Assembly: GCA_021399435.1 (NCBI GenBank)
Contig: JAJTUP010000006.1
Location: 1,302,001 to 1,366,000 of the forward strand
DNA from: Diaporthe sp. PMI_573
Lineage: Eukaryota; Ascomycota; Sordariomycetes; Diaporthales; Diaporthaceae
Length of the DNA: 64,000 nucleotides
Direction: 5' to 3'
Made by a program: the position numbers and the translations under genes. The notes below the pieces were generated by a model, which had not been told where the DNA came from, made no database searches, and saw only the letters and a program-made list of their open reading frames with translations. Below are positions 46,934-57,500 of the stretch, piece by piece. Each line of letters starts with the position of its first letter. Within the stretch, counting starts at the first letter, position 1.

Positions 46934-48895
46934 GGCGGACTGCCTTCCCGGAACGTGTTTCTTTCTACCCGTACAGGGCTGAACAATGGGAACATGGGTA
47001 TCAAAACCCGCCTCGCTGTCACATCTGCGGAGGGTATGGGGCAGATGGAAACCAAAAGCAGGCGAGGAACATGGGAGGAAGAATTACAGTAATACTTCGG
47101 GTGGAGGCGAAGAATACCACCCCGGGAGAGGTTGACGGTCAGTCAGCAATCCGTATGCGAGTGTCGTTCTTTGTATATGACCGGTAAGATTGTTCAGCGC
47201 GCTCCTGATAACGAATCGGGTGTCATGCAAGCAAGGCATGCGAGATCTTCAGGTCCACCAGACAGACAGACGCAGCTGAATCCGCAGATCCGGGGAGGAC
47301 AAGAACAAAGTCAAGGGACCAGGTGCAAGATTACTGGTCTCCAAGGTTCAAGGGAGGAAATTGGACCTTGGGCTGGCCCTTCTTCTGCTTCTTTTCCCAC
47401 ACAGGAGACAGAAGGATGCCGGCCTGCTTGCTTCTGACATGGTGATGAAGACGGCGGACTGGTACTTCTTCTGGGGTTTTCGGTAGGAGAATGCTTCGAA
47501 GGGCTTGGGGGGCGGGGGGCAAGGATGAGACAGACAGAACGGACCGGCCTGCGAAAGCTTGACGTCGCTGCGGTGGACGAGGAGGCCATAGCAGTTCGGG
47601 CGGGCGGGCTCCACCCTGTCTAAGCTGCCATGCGGACAAGGGTGGCACTCCTTCAGCAAGGCAGGGCAATGGTCGTAGATAAGGGGATCGACCTCTGACC
47701 TCTCAGCCTCTCAGAACGTCCCGGCGTGAAGTGTCTGCTTTTACCAACCGATTCCTCACCTTGGCCCTTTATCATCGTTTCCATGAGAGTGGGACCATGG
47801 TCATGTTCGTGCGGGATGCCGGGCACACACCCTCCTGCACTTGGAGCCTTGCTCTGCTGGTTTCGCAGTCCCCTTGGCGACGAACCTTATCCTCTCCCGA
47901 GGTGTAACCTACTGTCCTCCTCGCCTCGCTGCACGAGATATGCCCGCAACGACTGAGAAGGATACATCCTCAGGGGCCCGGCCCGTGCACTTTGCTTTTC
48001 CGGCGTCCTGGTCTTCCGATAGTTGTATGTTCTACCTGCATGTGACAAAGTCGGTGGCCAAGCCTGGCCTTGGTGGGGGTCACTTGCATGCAGGTGGTAT
48101 GGCTATCAAGGTCCTCTTCACGCTCATGTATATATATTGGTGGGTAATATAGATGACTAGCAATATAATATACCACTCCACGATCTTGATCCGATCGCAT
48201 ATGCCACGTTGCGAGACACATGAGCTCCAGCTTCGGTGACATGGATACGAGGACGGCTGCTTGGCCGGGACGACCGGGGCCTGTAGTGTCGATTTCTGGC
48301 ACAAGTACGCTGCTTCTCCTTTTAGAAATGAGGGCTGTTCGGTGTGGATTATGCTGTCCCTTGGGCCTATTCACTTGGCATATTGTCGATCTACGCTTTG
48401 CGCTCTGCGCTCTGCGCTTGAAGTGCCAGATGAGGCGCGCGCTGCTGTCCTTATGCCCTAGGAACCACTTGTGGCGCCTCGGGAGATGCCATGCCAGCCG
48501 ACTGGCAAGTGGACATGCCTCTTGACCGTTTGCTTACGTGGGTACAACCCTGCGCCTTGAGAGCTATTGGCTGGCATTGGTCTTTCGCAGGGTCTACAAG
48601 GAAGACGACCTAATGGTAACCATAAGGCACCCGAGTTCCAATTATAGCCATACAGTACTGTAAACATGGTGTCTTGACCTGGGCACACGGCAGGCACTAT
48701 AGATGACTTATTGTCTGGATTATGACATGTTCTACTCCTATGGCTGTCCCGCGACTGGGGTACAGCGCCTTGTTAATGGGTATATTGTACAATACGTTCT
48801 GGCCGCATAGAAAGATTATAAACCGGCTATTATACTTTCTTATGCTTACAGCATATCGGGTTTTAGAGCCGATCTCAGGCCTCGCACTGGTCTCC
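46934..48895. other. Intergenic region, 2 kb
   Basis: This is upstream of the kinase-like gene and downstream of the SDR gene. Parts near 48120-48180 and 48780-48850 are AT-rich. No gene is supported. Confidence 0.5.
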
Positions 48896-50051
48896 TCATA
48901 TCAGGCTCCCGTTCTTCTCATGAAGCTTATTGCCCTTGCGGCCAATGAAGTCTTTCATCGCAGTGTCCACACCGGCCAACCTCCTCACAACGGCCTGCAA
49001 GCTCAGCGGCAGCACGTTGTACCAGTCCATCATTCTCGCGTACAGCGGCGCGCTGATAAACTCGGCCTTGCCGTTGTCGATGGCGCTGATGATCTCCTTG
49101 GCGATGTCCACGGGCTCGACCACGGGCGCCAGGAACGAGTTGGGCGTCTGGACACCGTAGAAGAGCGGCGTGCTGAGCTGGCCCGGGGTCACCAGGACGG
49201 TCCGGACGTTCGGGTGCGACTGCTTGAGCTCCGCCGTGAGGGACTTGTGCAGCGCGATCAAGCCGGCCTTGGCAGCGGCGTAGTCGGTGAGCTGCGCCGC
49301 GCCGACCTGCCCGATGACGCTGGAGATGGTGACGACCGTGCCGCCGTTCTGGCCGCGGATGATGGCGGGCAGGAAGGTCTTGAGGGTGTAGAAGCACGAG
49401 AGCAGGTTGGTGCTGAGGCTCTTGTCGATCTCGGCAATGTCCATGTCCAGGAGTCGCTTGCCCACCACCACGGCTGCGTTGTTGATCAGGACTGTTGGGG
49501 CGCCGAGCTGCAGAGAGGTCAGTTACCTGTTCACTTGGGCAGATGTGTGAGGGAACAGGTTGGGCAAATCTTACATCTTCCTCGATCTGCCTCGAAACAC
49601 GCTCAAGCTGCGCCTTGTCCGTGACGTCGCACCTGTAGTGCGTGACACCCCTGGCCTCTCCGTTCTCGAGGTCCCTCACGTCCAACACCGCCACGGAAGC
49701 GCCGCGCATGCCGTAGACCTCTGCGATGAGCAGACCAAGGCCGCTCGCGCCTCCGGTGATGACAATGACCTCATCCTCGAGGTTGACGTCGCGGGGGAGA
49801 CCGAAGGCCACGCGCTTGTTGATCTCGCCTAGGAAGAACCAGATGGTTATGGCCCATGCGTAGTATATGGAGACCTGCATTGGGATCTTGTCCCAGTCCA
49901 TGTGCTCGGCGCGGAAGCACAAAGGTATCATCCACGCAACGAATGGATGGAAGAAGGTCACGTTGAGGACCTTGAGGAAGAGGTCGATGGAGAACGGGGC
50001 GAACCATGAGTCCCGCTGTGGTGGGCGGTCGAAGCCGCCGACTGATGCCAT
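48896..50051 (-). CDS. Short-chain dehydrogenase/reductase, 17-beta-HSD11/RDH10-like, membrane-anchored
   Basis: Exons 49575-50051 and 48896-49507 (intron 67 nt, GTAAGA to TGCAG) give 362 residues. Two hydrophobic N-terminal segments (FHPFVAWMIPLCF, SIYYAWAITIWFFLGEI) suggest anchoring in the ER or lipid-droplet membrane. The Rossmann core follows: VIVITGGASGLGLLIAEV binds the cofactor, and AVLDVRD with its Asp after beta-2 points to NAD(H). LINNAAV is the NNAG equivalent. SSVIGQV with YAAAKAG supplies catalytic Ser, Tyr and Lys, and the PG motif lies in LVTPGQLSTPLF. Relatives oxidise or reduce retinoids, steroids or long-chain alcohols. The fungal substrate is unknown. The exon join restores the IEEDLGAPTVLINN continuity. 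Confidence 0.9.
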
Positions 50052-50716
50052 GTTGGGGATCTGGATGCGATTATGCTGCTCTGCGATGATGCGCCGGGTG
50101 AGGTTTTGGTCACTGGTGACACTGCCGGCGACACTATTTTTGAAAATGTTGAAGAGAGTGCAGTCACCAGACGTGCTGCGAGAATGTCGAGCTCAGTCGA
50201 GGTCGGGGAAAAAAAAGTATTCGGACAGGATGGGTTACTTGCGACAACGGAGAAGTTCCCCTTGACGCAAGATTCACATGTTGAAACAATAGAATGGCCC
50301 CAGCAGGTGTCAGCTCAGACCCCTGATGATGCCCGCCCTCGGGAGCTCCAGCTCACCCCTGTCGCCCAGCCCACTCGCTCGCGGTGGGCTCGAACGGCTG
50401 ACGGGTCACTTTCGGCTGGGCCCGATCCTGTGCCTCCATGGCCCAGCTGGCCCTCCCGCTCCGGACTCGTCAGAGTCGAGGCTGAGTCCCTTTGATGCGG
50501 TTGGTTGTGCGTGTATGGTTGTTCCTATTTTGTAGTCTTATGATAGACTCGGCCTGAAAATATCACCTCCCGTGACATTGACTACAAATCTACTTTTTGT
50601 GACCACTTGTTTTGACCTTCTCCGAGGTCAGCCAACCAGGTATCATGATTTTCCCGCCCAACGCCTTGCAATGCATGTCAAATCCCCTGACCAGTTGTGT
50701 TCCACACCACCGCTTG
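50052..50716. other. Intergenic region SDR to SOF1
   Basis: This contains the SDR promoter and the SOF1 3' flank. No gene is visible. Confidence 0.5.
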
Positions 50717-52364
50717 CTACTTCTCACGGGCTAGAACCATCTTCTCCCGCTCGCTCTGGCGCTTCTCGAACTGCTTCTTGCTGTGTTTCCTCTCGTTCTC
50801 CTCGCGCCGCTTGATCGACTTCAGCTCCTCGTTCTTGATCTCACCAGCCTTCTTGACAACCTGAGGTATATGCCTATGACGTTTGATGCGTCGAATCTCG
50901 GGCCTGCATTTGCATTTCCCAGTCAGCTCCACTAGAAAGGCAGATATGTGTCACAGATATGGCCGGTCATCCAGCTGACATCCAGAACTACTCTGCAGGT
51001 GTTGCTCATAGCGGGAGAGCCTAGAAGCTCGAGCGCGATCTGCAGACGCAGGCTGGATCTTAAGATGCCAAGGACGGCGACAAAAGCGAATACCGACAAG
51101 CTTTTAAGAGTCGGGCAGCACTTACATGTGTGAAAAGCGTTCCACCAGTTTGGAATTGTATTCCTCGGCTTGTCGTTGCCTTGCAGACTTGACCCCCTCT
51201 CTCTTGGAAGCATTCGCCCGCCACAACCTGACGTTGCCGTCATCCGATCCAGAGATCAGATACTTGCCATCTGGCGTCCACTTCGTAGCGAACACACGTT
51301 GCATTCTCTTGGTGTGGTAGATGTCGCGTGAATGCCCTTGGTCGCGAGCGAAGATTCTGATCGTTCTGTCATACGACGCTGTCACGAGCTCTTCACCAGT
51401 CGGCGAGAATTCCACGTCCATGGCGGCCTGGGTTCATCGTCAGAGGACATGCGGCCAAAAAAAAAAAAGTGTCTTCACAGGGTCCAATCGACCAGGCCCA
51501 ATGGGGTCAACTTACCGCAACATGTCCCTTTAGCACGTTGAGCGCCCTGTCAAATTTCCGCACATCAAACACATAACAGTTGTGGTCCTCGTTTGCCACG
51601 GCAAGGTTGAACGCCTCCATTGGATTCCACGACAGTGCGTTCGACGCGAATGTCAACACGGTCTTGACCACTGGCGTCGAGAGCCGCACGTCCCAAATCA
51701 CTATCGACCTGTCGGATGCAGCTGATGCCAGAACAGACTGCTCCACCTGGTTGAACTTGACTGCATTTATTGTGTCCGTCGCGTTGGGCCAGCTGTACTC
51801 CTCAGGCGCGCCTGAGATTCTCTCGAGGTCGTAGATCTGAATCTTGCTTCCCGATGAGGCGGCGAAAGCGTTCTTGGACCGGTGGTGGCTGAGAGAAGTA
51901 AAAGCGCTGGCACCAGTGAAAGTCGTGAGAGGTTCGGACTCGGCAGAGCTGGAGGGGTCGAAGAGATGGATCTTGCGGTCGGTTCCACAGGTGAGGAGCT
52001 TCTGGTCCTTTGTCCAGGCCAGGCCCTTCACAATGTTGGTGTGCGCATTTACATGCCACCGCTGCTCTCGGCTTTCCATGTCCCAGACCTTGACCACACC
52101 GTCGCCTGAGCCGCTTGCCAGCATGTTGAGGGAGTTCGGGTCCTTGGCGAGTTGGTAGACTCCGTCCACGTGGCCTTGCCCAAGCTGGGCAACGAAGGGC
52201 TGCGCGAACATCCTCTCCATCTTGACGGCATTGAGGGCGCGCTTGTATTCCCTGGCCCGCTCGAAAGGGTGAACGCTGGCATCCATATTTTTCGGCTGCT
52301 TGGCCACATCCGAGCCGGCTGGCTGGACAGCCGCTGTCGACCGGCTGAGAGCCTTGATCTTCAT
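50717..52364 (-). CDS. SOF1: SOF1 / DCAF13, WD40 protein of the SSU processome
   Basis: Exons 51516-52364, 51126-51427 and 50717-50903 encode 445 residues, the length of human DCAF13. The N-terminus (HPFERAREYKRALNAVKMER) and the C-terminal Sof1-like domain (EIRRIKRHRHIPQVVKKA, then a Lys/Glu-rich helix) are diagnostic. Between them lie seven WD40 repeats, among them GHVDGVYQLAKDPNSLNMLA, GDGVVKVWDMESREQRW and GSDDGNVRLWRANASKREGV. SOF1 binds U3 snoRNP and is required for 18S rRNA processing in the nucleolus. The last intron joins SHM|PEIRRIKRH in frame. It shares a 414-base divergent promoter with RPN6. Confidence 0.96.
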
Positions 52365-52778
52365 GTTTGCTCGTATGCGGAGTCGGATGCGAACTGGATA
52401 TCAGGTAGGCTCAAATGCAGCTTTGGAAAAAAAGTTGAGAGAGATGGAGCGCCGTTCTAAAGACGGCACAGGCGATAAGAGATAAGGAACCAGGATGTGA
52501 CCCACTCAAGAACACTGTGTGCAAGGTACCTAAGTACTGGCGGCGGCACGTAACAGCCATGGCTTACTGCGGCGGCGGGCAGGTTTGCGCGTGCATACGG
52601 CAACCTGGACAGAGCTCTAGGTTCGGCGGCAAGTCAGCCTCTCAACGTCAACAACCCAACCACCATCGATCTGCTCACAACCGCAACTCTCTCCCGACCA
52701 ACGATCTTGAGCTCCATTTCTACTTCTGCACTACTACCGAAAGGCAACAAGGCCTCCTTCAGATACCAACGAGACACA
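52365..52778. promoter_or_regulatory. Divergent promoter region between SOF1 and RPN6
   Basis: This 414-base interval separates the two start codons. CGGCGGCAAG at 52624-52633 weakly resembles the yeast PACE element (GGTGGCAAA) of proteasome genes but has mismatches. No other known motif is clear. Confidence 0.5.
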
Positions 52779-54179
52779 ATGGCGCAGGGAGATTCGGAGA
52801 GAGTGCGGGAGGCGCAGAAGGTCGCCTCTAGCGATCCCAAGAAGGCCGAGCAGATATACAAGGACATCGTCTCAAAGCCACCATCTCTCACTGATGCTGC
52901 AGTACGGGAATACGAGACTGCTCTGATCAGCCTGGGCGAGCTGTACCGAGACCAAAAGTTAGCCATTATTGCACGCCTGTCTATCATGACGGGAATAGGT
53001 CGCTGACGCTAGGAGCAGAAACACCCAAGAGCTGGTTGAGCTTGTGACAAAGAGCCGCACTGTTCTCTCATCATTTGCCAAGGCGAAGACTGCAAAGCTG
53101 GGTATGTACCTGGATGGAATGCCACAAACCTGTCTGGGTCGACCATCGCTAATGCTTGTGCCTGCGCAATAGTCCGCCAGCTTCTCGACCTCTTCCACGA
53201 TATTCCCGACACGAACGAAATCCAGATCTCGACCACCAAGTCATGTATAGATTGGGCAACATCAGAGCGCCGAGGCTTCCTCCGACAGAACCTTGAGACC
53301 CGTCTCGTCACCCTGTACATGGCCAAACAATCCTACTACGACGCTCTCACCCTGATCAACAGCCTGCTCCGCGAGCTCAAGCGGCTGGACGACAAGCTGG
53401 TGCTCGTGGAGGTGCAGCTCCTCGAGTCTAGGGTGTACCACGCGCTTGGGAACATCCCCAAGGCCCGCGCTGCCTTGACAAGTGCCCGCACATCCGCCGC
53501 CTCCGTTTACACCCCGCCCTTGCTCCAAGCCAACCTGGACATGCAGGCGGGCATGCTTCACGCCGAGGACAAGGACTTCACCACCGCGTACTCGTACTTC
53601 ATCGAGGCCCTGGACGGATACTCCCAGCTCGACGAGACGGTCAAGGCGACGGCCGCCCTGCAGTACATGCTGTTGTGCAAGGTGATGCTGAACCAAGTCG
53701 ACGACGTCAACCAGCTCATGAGCTCCAAGCAGGCGACCAAGTACGCGACCAAGTCGCTGGAGGCGATGAAGGCCATCGCGCGCGCGCACTCAAACCGGTC
53801 GCTGGACGAGTACGAGAGCGTGCTTGGCTCGTACCAGCGCGAGCTAGGCAGCGACACGTTCATCCGGGGCCACCTGCGGCGGCTGTACGACGCCATGCTG
53901 GAGCAGAACCTCATCAAGGTGATTGAGCCGTTCTCGCGCGTCGAGATCGACCACGTCGCCAAGATGGTCAAGCTCAGCCCCGTCCAGGTCGAGGAGAAGC
54001 TGTCGCAGATGATCTTGGACAAGGTCATCATCGGCGTCCTGGACCAGGGTGCTGGGTGCCTCATCATCTTTGACGAGACGCACAGGGATGAGGCGTACGA
54101 TTCCGCGCTGGCGACTATCGAGAAGTTGAGCAACGTGGTCGATGTGCTCTACACGAACCAGGCGTCGATGCTGGAGTAA
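52779..54179 (+). CDS. RPN6: 26S proteasome regulatory subunit Rpn6 (PSMD11)
   Basis: Exons 52779-52957, 53019-53101 and 53173-54179 encode 422 residues, the usual length. The N-terminal two thirds are paired TPR-like helices (AEQIYKDIVSK, YETALISLGELYRDQKNTQE, LYMAKQSYYDALTLINSLLR, LESRVYHALGNIPKARAALT). The C-terminal PCI domain carries LRRLYDAMLEQNLIKVIEPF, HVAKMVKLSPVQVEEKLSQM and GVLDQGAGCLIIFDE. Rpn6 clamps the lid to the 20S core and to the AAA base in the 26S proteasome. Both introns restore family sequence (QK|NTQELVELV, AKL|VRQLLDLF). The ATG at 52779 in a CACAATGG context is favoured over an in-frame ATG at 52707, which would add an unconserved extension. Confidence 0.96.
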
Positions 54180-54522
54180 CGGGACATGTCATGGGGCTCG
54201 TTTGTAATACTAACATGATAGAATATCACCCGTGATAAAAGACACTCGTGGCCATCATTACGTATATTCATCTTCTGCATGATATCAAAAATTTGTTGAC
54301 CAAAGTGACCTTTGACGCCGATTGCCACTCCCCTGTACAATCTGATGCAATTTGTAAGGTTGGCTTGTTTCCAAGCCGGGTATCCCGCACATTCCTTAAC
54401 ATGAATTTCCACCGTTCCGTCCCGAACAGGTCCTTCGAGCGGCTATGCACCATCATCCACATGCTCATCATCATCAAAAATCCACGGTACAACAAAGAAC
54501 AGACAAAGGAAACTTGAAAGAA
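54180..54522. other. Convergent 3' region of RPN6 and the AT-hook gene
   Basis: This 343-base AT-richer interval has no gene. Confidence 0.5.
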
Positions 54523-57500
54523 TCACCGTCTCTTCGGCACTAACCCAGACTTCCTCCTGTCCTCACCCACAATAAGGGAGAAGAGCCGCTTGGCCAGCGC
54601 GTCCTCGGGCCACCCGCCGACCTCCTTCCTAAACGCGTCGACGATGTCCAGGTGCCACTGCTCCAGCGCCATCCTCTCGCCCTGCGACGTGACAATCTTG
54701 CCGAGTAGCGAGCTCGACGCGCGCTTCTTGGGCGAAGCCATGACGGCATCGCTGTGCCGCAGCTGGAAGTCGAGGGCGTTGCGCCGGTAGGCCTGTAGGA
54801 GCTCGTCCAACAGGAGCCAGTGCCTCTTAGACCATTTGGTCTGCGAGAGCGGCGAGTCGGCTGGCTCTTCTTGCAGCCGCTGTTGGGAGGAGCCCAAATG
54901 CCTGTGGCGGGGGGAGGAGTGTATGTAGGATTTGAGCGCCGATGGTTGGTTCTCCTTGCCTCTAGGAGAGCGGCGAGGTGAGAGGGTAGGAGGGCGGCCC
55001 AAGGTGGTGGTGGTACTCTTGGCATGGGGCCCAGTCCGGGCCTGACCTTGCGCCATTGGGGAGAGAGTGCTGCTCGTGAACTCCACAACGCGCCCAGGCG
55101 TCTTGGGTTTCAAGGGAGATCTTAAGCAAGACTTTGATGGTGACATAGTCCGGCCGGGGAGTGGCTTCAGAGTGGGGGCCTCAAATGAGGACTCCTCGGG
55201 GTCCCCAGGGGTGCTGGGTCGCTCGATAGCCTCCGGAGAACTCGGCTGCGCGTCGCTTATGGGATCTGAGACATGTAGACGTTCCGTCGGTCCTCTAGAC
55301 GATGACACTTCCCAGTTTTCGAACAAAGCTGCATCATTCTGGCTAGGGCGGGGAGCAAGGCGCTGCTGTGTAAGACGCGGTCGTTCCGGGGTGGACTCAG
55401 ACGATAAGTGACCCATTGCATCTTGTCCAAAGGGCTGGTCAGTTGCCCGGGCTGGTGTCGGCAGCTCATCTGAGAACCGACTGTCCGATGACGGCTGCAT
55501 CTGGGCCTGGTTTTGGGCAGCTTGGGTGTCGTGTAGTATTCCCGGCCAAGTAATCTGAGGAGCATGGCTCTCGGTTGAGGTCCGAGCCATGGACCTAGCT
55601 TTCAATGCTGTCCTAGCCCTTTGTTCCCGCTCGATGAAATTGGGTGACGACGAGAAGAAGTCAGACAGATCCACCCTTTTCGGCTGTTGTTGTGGCTCTG
55701 GTGTGAGCTTCTTGGCGGACGGCTGGGTGTCAGTACCACTATGCAGATCGAGAAGAGAGTAGTCCTCCAGATTCTCATGCACAACGTGAGAACCGCCGCG
55801 CAAAGACTGTTTGGAAGCCGGGCTCCTACCAGGTGGCAGATTCTGTGAGATGGTGCTTCGTGTACCCCAATCAATAGACAACCCGCTTCTAGCAAAGGCG
55901 TTGAACGACTCGTTGATCGATTCGTTTGCCCGCTTTTGAGCTGTCGGAGAGGACGCCGTCCTGTCTGCTTCAATGGCCCAGATATCATCATCAGACCCGT
56001 CCCCATCACGCGGCGCTTCGTCAATCTGCATGGCGTCCTCTTTCGGTTGCGTCTGGATCTCTCCTTCTTGAACCACTTCGTCATGAAGCTGTGGATACCG
56101 AATGCTCTCGGTCTCCGCTGTTTCACTCTCAACTGGCTGAAGAAGAGTGTCATCGGTCCGCGGCTCTTCTGGTAGACGGTCTGCAGCCGTCGCTTGTGGC
56201 CCTTCATCTGCTGCTCCGTCACTTCCACCAAGTCTGCCGACATGACATTGACCCGGAATGACCCCTGAGCCGAGCAGACCGGGCTTCTGTGACCTCTCAC
56301 CCCTCCAGGCACTGCTTAGCCCTCGAGGTGCTGGGTCTCCTGACAGACTTCTGTCATCCACCTCACCTAAAGTCGCTCTTGCGACACTGGCTCTGCTGCT
56401 ATGTACACTGCCTTCGCGTGACGCTTGCCTAATGCGTTCCATAAAAGCCGAGTTGCGACCGCTTCCACCTCGGTCCTTGCTTGGGGATGACGGCCCAAAC
56501 GGATCCTCCCAGGTCTGCGTGACGTTAACCTGCGGAGAAGTAATCCTCTTTGTCCCTTCAGTGACAAGGCTTTTCAAATGGCTGAGCGAGAAAAGAGATT
56601 GGGTCCAGGTGGGTTTCGGTGATTCGGGGGGCGCTGGAGGATTTTGCAATGTGGTATTAGAAGACGTGTCCCTGTGCACAGCCTCCTCGTCCGACGGCGC
56701 GTCCAAGCTAGATTTCCTCACGGAACCTTTGAAAGGGCTTCCCAGCACACTGCTTCTCGCAGACGGAGAGGGAGGGTCAGATAAGATATTCTGCAGTCTC
56801 TCCCCGACGCGCACAATTGGGGAGAGGAATGGCCGTGGGCCCGCTGATTGGGAGGGGAAGATTGCAGCATTTGCCTCCCTTGCTTGCACGGGTTGCAGAT
56901 GAATCGAGGGCAGTCGATTTGTAGGTGTGTCCGAGCTCCGGCGCGAGTCTTGCATTGGTCGTTCATCCTCTCGGTCGAAGGTTGTGATTTCTGGTGGGGA
57001 AGATCCTATCTCATTATCACCGTCGGCTAACACATTCTGCTCTTCATTAGGCTGATTCGTCGCGGGATTGCTTTGATCGCTGGAGGAAGTCGGCTCATCT
57101 GGAGGAGTCAACAAACGGTTGGAGTCTGAACAAGAGCGAGTGGGATGGGGTGGCGAACTCTTCTGCGTGGACTGGCTGGACCGTCTCCAGAACTGGGCGG
57201 AACGTGACACAGAGCGCTGGAGAAAGTCGCCGTCGTCGGCATGGCTGCCCTCCAGGCGGTCGGGCGGGGACTGCGGGATATCGGCAAATTCGTTGTCCTG
57301 AGAGTCGACGGGGATAGTCTCTTGATTGTGGGCCGAGTCCGGCGCCGAATTTTGGGCAGGTACGACGGCCATGCTGAGTTCATCTTCACTAGGACTTCTC
57401 GCAGGCCGCGGCATCTCTTGAGGCTCCACAGCTGCAAAGACTTCTTCTGGAATGTCGGAGAAGGAATCATTGTCGGCATTCAGCTCGTCCGAGCTCACCC

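Noticed and set aside
52624..52633. PACE-like proteasome element upstream of RPN6
   Set aside because: It differs from the yeast consensus at two or more positions, and the element is not established in this group, so it is not listed as a site of its own.
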